From: Tectiglobus sp965215755
GTDB taxonomy: Bacteria > Pseudomonadota > Alphaproteobacteria > Rhizobiales > Hyphomicrobiaceae
DNA length: 64,000 bases
NCBI GenBank assembly: GCA_965215755.1
Contig: OZ244119.1
Coordinates: 3,844,001 to 3,908,000, forward strand
Direction: 5' to 3'
This document shows positions 27,052 through 35,871 of the stretch, piece by piece. Within the stretch, counting starts at the first letter, position 1. Each line of letters begins with the position of its first letter. A program made the position numbers and the translations under genes. The notes beneath the pieces were generated by a model. It saw only the letters and a list, made by a program, of their open reading frames with translations. It had not been told where the DNA came from and did no database searches.

Positions 27052-27139
27052 GCAGGGACGCCAGATGATCTTGTGTGCGCTGCAATATGTTGAGATATTG
27101 CGGCGCGATAAGGTCAATGGTGCGAACTGGAAATCTCTG

Positions 27140-28210
27140 ATGCCCCATCAACGAACAGCTGCTGGTTTTTTCAAACCGCTTGCGATCGGTGCTCCTCGGC
27201 CGTTGAGCGAGTTGCCGGTCAGACTTGAGCGAATGATTCACTTCATCCCTCCGCATCTGCCGAAGATTACGTCAAAGTTGCCGGCGATTATTCCCGACGT
27301 GGATGTTGTGCTGGGCAATCTTGAAGATGCTATTCCGGCTGACAGCAAAGAAGAGGCACGCCGTGGCTTCATCGAGATGGCCCGATCACATGACTTCGGT
27401 GACACGGGACTTTGGACGCGTGTCAACTGTCTGAATTCCCCGTGGGGATTGGATGACATTGTCGAGGTTGTGACGAAGGCCGGTGGCAAGCTGGATGTCA
27501 TTATGCTGCCCAAAGTTGATGGGCCATGGGATATTCACTATTTGGATCAATTGCTTGCACAGCTCGAGGCCAAAGTGGGGATCACGCGACCTATTTTGAT
27601 CCACGCTATTCTTGAGACTGCCGAAGGCGTCTCAAATGTTGAGGAAATTGCGAGCGCAAGTCCACGTATGCACGGTATGAGTTTGGGGCCGGCGGATTTG
27701 GCCGCATCCAGGGGTATGAAGACAACACGCGTTGGCGGTGGGCATCCGGCATATGGCGTTCTCGGTGACGAAGGGGGCGATGATGCGCCGCCAAAAGCAG
27801 ACCGGAGCTTTCATCAGCAGGATTTGTGGCATTACACCGTTGCCAAGATGATTGACGCGTGTCAGCGCAACGGGATCAAAGCCTTTTACGGTCCTTTTGG
27901 AGACTTTTCTGATCCGGCTGCGTGTGAAGCGCAATTCCGAAATGCTTTTCTGATGGGGTGTGCTGGTGCTTGGTCCTTGCATCCGACCCAAATCGATATC
28001 GCGAAGCAGGTGTTCTCTCCGGAACCTGGTGAGGTGCGATTTGCGCGGAGAATCCTGGAAGCGATGCCTGATGGTACCGGAGCGGTCATGTTGGATGGCA
28101 AAATGCAGGATGACGCAACTTGGAAGCAGGCCCAAGTTATCGTCGAACTCGCTGACCTTGTGATCCGGAAGGATCCAGGGATGGCGTTGGCCTACGACGA
28201 TGCAGTTTGA
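27140..28210 (+). CDS. CoA ester lyase, L-malyl-CoA/beta-methylmalyl-CoA lyase (Mcl1) type
   Basis: A HpcH/HpaI aldolase-fold protein resembling Mcl1 of Rhodobacter and Chloroflexus. Family-like segments include LGNLEDAIPADSKEEAR, IMLPKVDGPWD, ILETAEGVSNVEEIA, MSLGPADLAASRGMKTT and YGPFGDFSD, with acidic metal ligands in LEDA, ETAEG and GPAD. Mcl1 cleaves malyl-CoA to acetyl-CoA plus glyoxylate, and methylmalyl-CoA to propionyl-CoA plus glyoxylate. The frame is open back to 26990, overlapping the acyltransferase, but ATG 27140 (MPHQRTAAGF, 356 residues) removes the overlap; ATG 27233 is too late. A role in glyoxylate or C1/C2 assimilation is likely but not shown by neighbours. Confidence 0.85.
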   Translation: MPHQRTAAGFFKPLAIGAPRPLSELPVRLERMIHFIPPHLPKITSKLPAIIPDVDVVLGNLEDAIPADSKEEARRGFIEMARSHDFGDTGLWTRVNCLNSPWGLDDIVEVVTKAGGKLDVIMLPKVDGPWDIHYLDQLLAQLEAKVGITRPILIHAILETAEGVSNVEEIASASPRMHGMSLGPADLAASRGMKTTRVGGGHPAYGVLGDEGGDDAPPKADRSFHQQDLWHYTVAKMIDACQRNGIKAFYGPFGDFSDPAACEAQFRNAFLMGCAGAWSLHPTQIDIAKQVFSPEPGEVRFARRILEAMPDGTGAVMLDGKMQDDATWKQAQVIVELADLVIRKDPGMALAYDDAV

Positions 28211-28332
28211 GTTGGCGTCGGGTGCCGTTGGGGTTCTATAACACTTGTAACTGAGTTCCTGGTAAGGCCTTGACTAGGATTCGAAAGCGGCCACATCATG
28301 CGATAGGGCATATCCGTGTTCGGTGGAGTACA

Positions 28333-28659
28333 ATGATTAAGAGAGCGAAATTCTCTGTCGGCCAGATCGTCCAGCATAGAATCTATCCGTTCCGCGGTGT
28401 GGTCTTTGATATCGATCCCGAATTCGCGAATACGGAAGAATGGTGGCAATCGATTCCTGAAGATGTGCGGCCGAGCAAGGATCAACCTTACTATCATCTT
28501 CTGGCAGAGAATGCTGAGACGGAATACATTGCCTATGTCTCAGAGCAAAACCTGCTGCCCGACACGAGTGGGGAGCCGCTGCGCCATCCGCAAGTGCCCG
28601 AGATGTTTATGGAGGGCGACGATGGCCAGCTCCATGCCATCTATCTGCAAGAGCACTAG
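28333..28659 (+). CDS. hspQ: Heat shock protein HspQ
   Basis: A 108-residue HspQ/YccV-like protein (hemimethylated DNA-binding fold). The diagnostic order is present: AKFSVGQIVQHRIYPFRGVVFDIDPEF, then PYYHLLAENAETEYIAYVSEQNLLPD, then a short C-terminal HP..PEMF segment. In E. coli the homologue modulates Lon and DnaA turnover. ATG 28333 is chosen because GGAG lies seven bases upstream and it matches the family N-terminus. It converges with ialB across a shared bidirectional terminator. Confidence 0.93.
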   Translation: MIKRAKFSVGQIVQHRIYPFRGVVFDIDPEFANTEEWWQSIPEDVRPSKDQPYYHLLAENAETEYIAYVSEQNLLPDTSGEPLRHPQVPEMFMEGDDGQLHAIYLQEH

Positions 28660-28777
28660 AGTCTGACTGACGGCATTGACCCGATGGAAGAGCGTGAAAG
28701 CGTTCGATCACCGCTAGATTTCGAGTGCAAAGCAGTCATCAAGGCCGGTTTGATCCCTCAAGTGCCGGATTTGAAAG

Positions 28778-28813
28778 AAAAAGCACCGTGTTCGATGTGA
28801 ACACGGTGTTTTG
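28778..28813. terminator. Bidirectional intrinsic terminator between hspQ and ialB
   Basis: CACCGTGTTC and GAACACGGTG form a ten-pair stem around GATGT, flanked by A-rich sequence on the left and TTTTGC on the right. In either direction the stem is followed by Ts, so it can stop both convergent transcripts. Confidence 0.8.
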
Positions 28814-28849
28814 CTGCCTTAGCGTTTTCCAGACTCATAGGTCGGTTTG

Positions 28850-29584
28850 CTAGTTTTTCTTTGCTTTTTTGGCATTCTCAGCGTTGCGCTGGGCGATGCG
28901 TGCCTGCATTCGCTGGCGGATCTGCGTCATGAGGTTGGCGCGGGCGCTGCTGTAAGCCTTGTTGTCAACGGGCTTGCCGTCGTGCGCTTTAGAGAATCCG
29001 GTCAATGGAATCGGGAAGGCGACAGGCTTGCCGGTCGCGTTCAGGGCGAGCACCATAAGGCCGCCGCCTGATTTCATCGCTTTTACCAATCCATCGTCGA
29101 CCTTAATCTCAGCGGTGCAGCCGGCTGGGTGACACAGGCTATACTTGAGAGTGAGCGGCTTGAGCTCTTTGTCGTCGACTTTTTCCTTCTTCTGAGCGCG
29201 TGCCCATTGTTCTTTGTTGTATACCGCAGCTTTCATGCCGGGGGGAATCGCCATACCCAGCGGCACCATGACCATCAGGCTTGGCTGTTTCTGCCCGTCG
29301 ACCTTACGCACGGCCGCTGACACAATCACCATGCCGGTGTTGCCATCCAGTCGCTCGTGGTGCGTGAGACAGATGTTCTTCTTCGCCGCTGTCGTGCCAC
29401 CGCCGCTCTTAGGCTGCGCAACGTTTTGAGTTTCGCACAATTTTACCCAGGCGCTTTGGTCTCCGGCAGGCTTTTTCTTTTTCTGCGCCTGTGCCATTCC
29501 CATGGACAGGAAGCTGCCGCCGATGAGGGCCGCCAGAGCGACCGTGAAGTTGTACCCGTTGACGCGGACTCCGCATAGTCTCAT
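28850..29584 (-). CDS. Invasion-associated locus B (IalB) family protein
   Basis: A 244-residue secreted protein. The N-terminal signal peptide is MRLCGVRVNGYNFTVALAAL... with cleavage near AQA at about residue 34. The core has the IalB pattern: WVKLCETQ...NICLTHHERLDGNTGMVIVSAAVR, then LMVMVPLGMAIPPG and YSLCHPAGCTAEI, with paired cysteines likely forming disulphides. The C-terminus is rich in Gln, Arg, Ala and Lys. IalB is a periplasmic or envelope protein common in Rhizobiales; its molecular role outside Bartonella is unclear. ATG 29584 is chosen for GGAG upstream and the signal peptide; the frame is open 17 codons further. Confidence 0.9.
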   Translation of the reverse strand: MRLCGVRVNGYNFTVALAALIGGSFLSMGMAQAQKKKKPAGDQSAWVKLCETQNVAQPKSGGGTTAAKKNICLTHHERLDGNTGMVIVSAAVRKVDGQKQPSLMVMVPLGMAIPPGMKAAVYNKEQWARAQKKEKVDDKELKPLTLKYSLCHPAGCTAEIKVDDGLVKAMKSGGGLMVLALNATGKPVAFPIPLTGFSKAHDGKPVDNKAYSSARANLMTQIRQRMQARIAQRNAENAKKAKKN

Positions 29585-29900
29585 GATTAATTGCTCCGAA
29601 TAGTTGCGTAGACAGCTGCCGCCGTCCGTCCCCACGCTTTCAAGCTAATTCCGATTGCAGCCAAGTCAGTCATTTCGCTGCTGACAAGGCGGACTAACGG
29701 TCCGAATGCGGCAATCAAATGGCTAAGTTCGGTTCAAGTTTGCCACATGTCTGCAAAGCTGTGGACGGCGTTGCGTGCGGGCAACGTGAGTTTCGCCGTG
29801 AAATAGCTGTCATCTTATGGTGTTTGTAGTGTCGTGGCATGGCTCGACCGCACAGCCAAGTGGCTGTCAGAAGTCGGGCCTATGGTGATTGGTGAAGACT
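29585..29900. other. Divergent intergenic region: ialB and peptide-binding protein
   Basis: A 316-base gap expected to hold promoters for both genes. I see no ORF with coding character, RNA gene or convincing promoter consensus. Confidence 0.4.
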
Positions 29901-31691
29901 ATGATGTGGCGAACGCTTGTTGGCTTGATGATCGTTTTGGCTGCCACGCAGCCCAGCTGGTCGGCTGATTCTCAAAAACACGGGATCGCGATGCACGGTC
30001 ATCCGGCATTGCCGGCTGACTTTCGGTATTTCCCTTACGTGCGGCCGGATGCGCCAAAGGGCGGCCGGATTACGCTTGGGGAAGTTGGGACGTTCGATAG
30101 TCTGAACCCGTTTATTGTTAAAGGCGTAACGCCGTCGAGTATCCGCGGATTTGTTTACGAGAGTCTTCTGGCGCGTTCTGCCGATGAGCCGTTCACGCTC
30201 TATGGTTTGCTGGCGAAAAGCGTTGAGATGCCCGCTGATCGGAGCTCTATCACGTTTCACATTAACCCTGATGCGCGGTTTTCAGACGGCCAACGCGTGA
30301 CGGCAGCTGATGTGGCATTCACTCTCGAATTGCTGCGGACAAAGGGGCGCCCGTTTATGCGCTCTCACTATAGCAAGGTCGCAGCCGTCGAGGTCCTCTC
30401 GGAATCCAACATCAAGATGACGTTTAATGCGAATGGTGATCGCGAGATTCCGTTGATCATGGGGCTCATGCCAATTCTGCCCAAGCACGCCATCGATCCG
30501 GAGAATTTTACGCAGACCACACTCAAACCACCACTAGGAAGTGGGCCCTATCGTGTGACTGATGTAGATCCAGGGCACGCGGTGACCTACGAGCGCAATC
30601 CAGACTACTGGGGTGTCAATCTCCCTAGTCGGGTTGGTCTCCATAACTTCGATACCGTGCGCTACGAGTTTTTCAGAAGTACGACGGCTTTGTTTGAGGC
30701 GTTTAAGGCGGGGAAGCTCGACTACCGCGTCGAATCTGATCCTGCTCGATGGATCGACAGTTATGATTTTCCCGCGGTCCAGAATGGGCGAATAAAGAAG
30801 TATTCCTTTTCATCGGGACTGCCTGCCGGAATGGCAGGGTTCGTTTTTAACACACGGCGCAAGGCGTTTTCTGACCAGCGTGTCCGACAGGCTTTCCAAC
30901 TGGCTTTTGACGCCAACCGGGTCAATGCGCAAATGTTTCATGACAAGTATGCGCGCTCGACAAGTTTCTTTTCGCGTTCCGCGCTTGCCTCAACCGACAA
31001 GCCTGCCAGTGAGAAGGAGTTGGCTTTGCTCGCGCCCTATAAGGATGCTGTCAGTTCCGCTGTGATGGATGGAAGCTGGCGGCCTCCGGCATCTATAGAT
31101 CGCAAGGCGCGGCGCAATGATTTGCGTCAGGCTTTTAATTTGCTTAAGGCGGCCGGGTACAAGCTTGATGGCCGCTCCTTGGTTGATGCTGCGACGGGCG
31201 AGCAGTTCTCAGTTGAGTTTCTGGTTGCAACGTCCGAGCAGGAACGATTGGCGCTCGCGTTCGCCCGTGACCTCATAAAGCTTGGCGTGAAGACCACTAT
31301 TCGCCAGATGGAGAGCTCACAATACTGGGCGCGTCTCGGCACATTCGACTTTGACATTATCCAATGGCGCTATGGTGCGTCCCTGTCTCCGGGTAATGAG
31401 CAGATCCACCGATGGAACAGCAAGTACGCCGATGTCCCGCGGAGTTTCAATTACCCGGGCGTGAAGAGCCCGGGCGCCGATGCGATGATTGAGCAGATGT
31501 TAAAGGCCGTATCGCGGGAGGATTTTGAGGCTGCTGTTCGCGCTTTTGATCGGGTCTTACTCTCTGGTGACTATGTTGTTCCGCTTTTTCACAATCCGAA
31601 ACAGTGGGTGGCAGCTAACAGCAGATTGGCTTTTCCAGAACGACAGCCACTCTTCGGTGTGGACCTGAACACTTGGTGGCTCAAGCCTTGA
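29901..31691 (+). CDS. ABC transporter periplasmic substrate-binding protein (YejA-like)
   Basis: A 596-residue SBP_bac_5 family oligopeptide-binding protein with a signal peptide (MMWRTLVGLMIVLAATQPSWSA). The HGIAMHGHPALPADFRYFPYVRP and GGRITLGEVGTFDSLNPFIVKG segments are typical of YejA-like receptors. No YejBEF permease or ATPase gene lies next to it, so it is either an orphan receptor or works with components elsewhere. ATG 29901 or 29904 is the likely start; TTG 29889 and GTG 29892 also occur in frame. It converges with mfd. Confidence 0.9.
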   Translation: MMWRTLVGLMIVLAATQPSWSADSQKHGIAMHGHPALPADFRYFPYVRPDAPKGGRITLGEVGTFDSLNPFIVKGVTPSSIRGFVYESLLARSADEPFTLYGLLAKSVEMPADRSSITFHINPDARFSDGQRVTAADVAFTLELLRTKGRPFMRSHYSKVAAVEVLSESNIKMTFNANGDREIPLIMGLMPILPKHAIDPENFTQTTLKPPLGSGPYRVTDVDPGHAVTYERNPDYWGVNLPSRVGLHNFDTVRYEFFRSTTALFEAFKAGKLDYRVESDPARWIDSYDFPAVQNGRIKKYSFSSGLPAGMAGFVFNTRRKAFSDQRVRQAFQLAFDANRVNAQMFHDKYARSTSFFSRSALASTDKPASEKELALLAPYKDAVSSAVMDGSWRPPASIDRKARRNDLRQAFNLLKAAGYKLDGRSLVDAATGEQFSVEFLVATSEQERLALAFARDLIKLGVKTTIRQMESSQYWARLGTFDFDIIQWRYGASLSPGNEQIHRWNSKYADVPRSFNYPGVKSPGADAMIEQMLKAVSREDFEAAVRAFDRVLLSGDYVVPLFHNPKQWVAANSRLAFPERQPLFGVDLNTWWLKP

Positions 31692-31843
31692 CCGCTGTCA
31701 CGTTGCGGACTGTTCAGGCCCGACTGGGCCGATAGCCAGCTGGACTGGTGGGTGTGACGCCATGAGTTGCATCACCCTCGCCGCTCTGGATCGGGTGCAG
31801 CGTTGGGCTCCTGACGCACCATGGTTTTCATGCCTGAGCACAC

Positions 31844-34800
31844 TTACGAGAGCGGCTTGTCCCCGCGTTCTGCCAGTTTGGCAAGCTCTTGCGCAATGCT
31901 CCGGACACCAGACATACGCGCGTCTTCCTTTTCCCAATCGGCGGTAAAAATCATCTTGTGATCCGGTTGCATCTTGGCGCTTGAGCCTTGACGTCCGATG
32001 TAGCGGATCAAGGCTTGCGGAGCTGCAAACGTGTCATTTCGGAAGCGGAAGGCAGCACCCTTGGGGCCAGCGTCGATCTGTGCAATGTCTGCTGCTCGGC
32101 AATATCCCTTGATTTCCATAACATCCAGGAGCCCTTTGACCTCTTCAGGCAGAGGACCAAACCGGTCGACAAGTTCTTCGCCGAACTCGTCGATCTGGGC
32201 GCGGGTTTCCAGAGTGGACAGGCGGCGATATAACCCGAGCCGAGACTGGAGATCTGCGACGTAGGTCTCCGGGATCAGTGTCGTTGTCCCAAGCGAGATT
32301 TGCGGCGACCAATGATCTTGCGCTTCACCGTCCTGACCACCTTTAAGCGCTGTGATCGTCTCTTCCAGCATTGACTGATAAAGCTCGAAACCCACTTCCT
32401 TGATATGTCCGGATTGTTCTTCGCCGAGGAGATTGCCGCCGCCGCGCAAATCGAGATCATGGCTGGCCAGCGAGAAACCGGCACCGAGAGTATCGAGTGA
32501 CTGAAGAACTTTGAGACGCTTCTGAGCCGTTTCCGTGAGCTTCTTGCCCGGTGGCGTGGTGAAATATGCGTAGGCTCGTGTCTTCGAACGACCGACACGA
32601 CCACGGAGCTGGTAGAGTTGCGCTAGTCCAAACATGTCGGCGCGATGGACAATCATGGTGTTGGCGTTTGGAACGTCGAGGCCGGATTCAACAATAGCGG
32701 TCGAAAGCAGAATATCGAATTCACCATCATAGAATGCGGTCATGATGCGCTCAATCTCGCTCGGTGGCATCTGACCGTGTGCCCGACCAACCCGCAGCTC
32801 AGGAACGTGCTCACTCAGGAATTCCGACACATCCTCGAGATCAGCAATGCGCGGGACGACATAGAACGACTGACCTCCGCGATAACGCTCGCGCCTCAAG
32901 GCTTCTCGCAGAATCACGGGATCGGTTGGGGAGATATAGGTTCGAACGGCTAAGCGATCGACGGGCGGTGTAGTGATCATGGACAACTCACGCACGCCGG
33001 AAAGTGCGAGCTGCAGCGTGCGCGGTATCGGTGTCGCTGAAAGTGTCAGGACGTGAATACTTTCGCGCATCTGCTTGAGGCGCTCTTTATGGGCAACACC
33101 GAAATGCTGTTCTTCATCTATGATCAAGAGACCAAGGTTGTGAAACTTTATTGATTTCCCGAGCAGGGCGTGCGTTCCAACAACAATATCGAGTGTGCCC
33201 TTGGCAAGTTCCTCTTTGTTGGTGTTGAGTTCCTTCGTGCCAATCAGCCGAGATGCCTGAGCCACCTTGAGAGGGAAGCCTTTGAAGCGTTCACTAAAGG
33301 TGCGGTAGTGCTGCCGCGCAAGCAATGTGGTTGGGACGACGACCGCCACCTGGAAACCGCTCATTGCTGCAATAAAGGCGGCGCGGAGCGCGACTTCCGT
33401 TTTGCCGAAGCCAACGTCACCACATACCAGGCGATCCATCGGTTTGCCTGCAGCAAGATCTTCGCTGACGGCCTCGATGCTGGCGTATTGGTCCTCGGTC
33501 TCGTCGAATTGGAAACGCGTTACAAACTCATCGTAAGCGCCGTCGGGTGGCGTGAGGACAGGCGCCTCCTGGATCTCCCTTAAGGCGGCGACCTTGATGA
33601 GCTCGGCAGCCATCTCGAGGAGGCGCTGCTTGAGACGCGACTTTCGCGCCTGCCAGCTCGCGCCGCCTAGCTTGTCAAGTTGGGCACCCTGTGAGTCGGA
33701 ACCATAGCGCGACAGCAGCTCGATGTTTTCGACCGGCAGGAAGAGTTTGTCGCCGCCGGCATAGCTGATCTCGATGCAGTCGTGGGCACTCCCCAGCGCA
33801 GTGACCGTCTTGAGGCCGTCAAACCGACCGATGCCATGCTCGGCGTGAACAACCAGATCACCAACCGCCAGTGCAGTTGCCTCTGTGATGATGTCGGTGG
33901 CCTTCTTCAGGCGTTTGCGCGGGCGAACCAATCGATCGCCGAGAATGTCCTGCTCAGCAACGACACAGAGATCCGGGGCCACGAATCCGCGTTCGAGGCC
34001 AAGGATGCACACACCAACCGTTCCGCCCGGCAACGCCAAAGCTTCGTGGAATGTGTCCACCTTCTGGATGTCTTTTAGGCCGCGCTCCTTAATCAAATTC
34101 ATCAAGCGTTCGCGTGCGCCCGGAGTCCATGTCGCGACGAGTGTCCTGCGGTTCTGGGCCAGGTGCGCCTTGAGGTGACCAACAACCGAACCAAAGAGGT
34201 CGCCATCATTGGCTTGCCGTTCCGGCGCGAAGTTGCGGCCCGGCTCTCCGCCAAAGCTGCGCTTGGCCGCAGGATCGGGGACATCGAATGGATGGAACCA
34301 ACCAACATCAAAAGCGCCAAGACAGCGTTCCCATTCGCCTTCATCGAGATACATCCGATTGGGCGGAACAGGCTTATAAGGCGGTGCACCAAACGTTGAT
34401 GTCTCTAGTGAATCGACCCGGGCGTTGTAGTGTTCATGGATCAGTTCAAGGCGCTGGCGCACGGCATCGTCTGCCATGTCATCAAGTGTAATGCTGACAT
34501 TGTCGCCGGCGTAATCCAGGACCGTTTCGAGGCTGTCGTGGAACAGAGGCAACCAATGTTCCATGCCTGGATAGCGCTGGCCTGCGCTGACTGCTTCATA
34601 GAGTGGGTCGTCGGCCGTCGCGCCACCGAACAACTCGACGTAGTTTTGTCGGAACTGTTTGGTGGCTTCCTCGCTGTGAGGTACTTCGCTGATCGGCAGC
34701 AGGACAAATTTCTGGACGACTTTGCTCGTGCGCTGGGTTTGCGCATCGAATATTTTGATGCTTTCGAGGGTGTCGCCGAAAAAGTCGAGCCGTAGCGGAT

Positions 34801-35350
34801 GGGCCCGCCCGGGTGGGAAGAGATCGAGGATGCCGCCGCGAACGGCATATTCGCCCGGTTCCATCACCGTTCCAGTGCGAATGTAGCCACCCAGTTGCAG
34901 GCGTTGCATCAGGCGGTTCATGTCGATCCGTTGTCCGGGTGCGATCTGGCGCATCGCCTGGCGGATGAACTGGCGCGGTGGCAGCCGTTGCAGCATGGCA
35001 TTGACTGTGGTCAGCAGCACCATGGGTTCTTTGCCGGCACGGAGTGATAGCCTTGCCATGGCTGTCATGCGCCGCGCCACAACATCAGGATTTGGGCCGA
35101 TCCGATCGAACGGGACGGTTTCCCAAGCGGGCAGACTGACAATGCGGGTTTTCGGCGCAAAGAAGGCCAGGGATCGTTCCAGCGCGTCGAGGCGGCGGTC
35201 ATCGCGAGCGACATGAATCAGTGTCGCTGGTGCTTCTGGTTTAGTTTGATCATTAAGCAGTTGAGCAATGGCGAGCGCGTCCATACCTTCCGGTGTGAAC
35301 GTAAAGTGGATTTCCGGTTTGGCGGCTACGGCCGCAGTTGCAGTGCTCAT
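31844..35350 (-). CDS. mfd: Transcription-repair coupling factor Mfd
   Basis: Mfd removes RNA polymerase stalled at DNA lesions and recruits UvrAB. The 1168-residue product contains the UvrB-interacting N-terminal region, the CarD-like RNA polymerase interaction domain (about residues 490-590, starting VGDLVVHAEHGIGRFDGL), the SF2 translocase with Walker A GDVGFGKTEVA near 650 and DEEQHFG near 755, and the C-terminal TRCF domain. ATG 35350 (MSTATAA) is chosen; the frame is open 16 codons further. The mfd-sdhE-recG cluster is typical of Rhizobiales. Confidence 0.96.
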   Translation of the reverse strand: MSTATAAVAAKPEIHFTFTPEGMDALAIAQLLNDQTKPEAPATLIHVARDDRRLDALERSLAFFAPKTRIVSLPAWETVPFDRIGPNPDVVARRMTAMARLSLRAGKEPMVLLTTVNAMLQRLPPRQFIRQAMRQIAPGQRIDMNRLMQRLQLGGYIRTGTVMEPGEYAVRGGILDLFPPGRAHPLRLDFFGDTLESIKIFDAQTQRTSKVVQKFVLLPISEVPHSEEATKQFRQNYVELFGGATADDPLYEAVSAGQRYPGMEHWLPLFHDSLETVLDYAGDNVSITLDDMADDAVRQRLELIHEHYNARVDSLETSTFGAPPYKPVPPNRMYLDEGEWERCLGAFDVGWFHPFDVPDPAAKRSFGGEPGRNFAPERQANDGDLFGSVVGHLKAHLAQNRRTLVATWTPGARERLMNLIKERGLKDIQKVDTFHEALALPGGTVGVCILGLERGFVAPDLCVVAEQDILGDRLVRPRKRLKKATDIITEATALAVGDLVVHAEHGIGRFDGLKTVTALGSAHDCIEISYAGGDKLFLPVENIELLSRYGSDSQGAQLDKLGGASWQARKSRLKQRLLEMAAELIKVAALREIQEAPVLTPPDGAYDEFVTRFQFDETEDQYASIEAVSEDLAAGKPMDRLVCGDVGFGKTEVALRAAFIAAMSGFQVAVVVPTTLLARQHYRTFSERFKGFPLKVAQASRLIGTKELNTNKEELAKGTLDIVVGTHALLGKSIKFHNLGLLIIDEEQHFGVAHKERLKQMRESIHVLTLSATPIPRTLQLALSGVRELSMITTPPVDRLAVRTYISPTDPVILREALRRERYRGGQSFYVVPRIADLEDVSEFLSEHVPELRVGRAHGQMPPSEIERIMTAFYDGEFDILLSTAIVESGLDVPNANTMIVHRADMFGLAQLYQLRGRVGRSKTRAYAYFTTPPGKKLTETAQKRLKVLQSLDTLGAGFSLASHDLDLRGGGNLLGEEQSGHIKEVGFELYQSMLEETITALKGGQDGEAQDHWSPQISLGTTTLIPETYVADLQSRLGLYRRLSTLETRAQIDEFGEELVDRFGPLPEEVKGLLDVMEIKGYCRAADIAQIDAGPKGAAFRFRNDTFAAPQALIRYIGRQGSSAKMQPDHKMIFTADWEKEDARMSGVRSIAQELAKLAERGDKPLS

Positions 35351-35398
35351 GATTCTGGTCGGCTGTGTTTCGTCGCTAGGGAAGGCTGTCCACTGCAA

Positions 35399-35671
35399 TT
35401 AGTGGGTCTTCGAGATATTGTGAAAGGAACGGATGCGTTCCAGAAGCTCGAAAAACTGTCCCTGTGGATATGTCGTGGGGTCCAGGATCCATTGGTTTAT
35501 CTCGGGATCGGCGATTGAGAGCAATTCTTCGAAAACTGCGAGTTGCGGGTCGTTTAGTTCATCGATGTATGTGTCGGCGTAGCGCCCGAGCACCCAGTCC
35601 ATCTCTTTGGTTCCGCGATGATTGGCGCGGAACTTGGCGCGCCGACGGCGGGTATCAATTTGGTCAGTCAT
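35399..35671 (-). CDS. sdhE: FAD assembly factor SdhE
   Basis: A 90-residue SdhE/SDHAF2 family protein that assists covalent attachment of FAD to succinate dehydrogenase SdhA. The diagnostic RGxxE motif is RGTKEMDWVLG near residue 19, with the LLSIADPEINQWIL helix following. It lies 48 bases upstream of mfd on the same strand and is divergent from recG. Length is normal for the family. Confidence 0.92.
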   Translation of the reverse strand: MTDQIDTRRRRAKFRANHRGTKEMDWVLGRYADTYIDELNDPQLAVFEELLSIADPEINQWILDPTTYPQGQFFELLERIRSFHNISKTH

Positions 35672-35871
35672 AGAGAGCCTGTTGTCGTGATTTGGCGAAT
35701 GTTACAGGAAGGATACGTGCATAAGCGCAACTGCGATCATACACAGCCGTTCTGGCCAAACCCCACTGTCTCTGGCAGGTTTGTATAACGGGTGTTGCAT
35801 TTGAAACCAAGCAGCAATAGCGGGTTGTGGCGGCACCGCGCCCCACATGTAGAAGGGATCTTTGACGCAAG

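Noticed and set aside
31717..31730. Short GGCCC-GACT-GGGCC hairpin between the binding-protein gene and mfd
   Set aside because: Only five pairs and no T-run; too weak to call a terminator.
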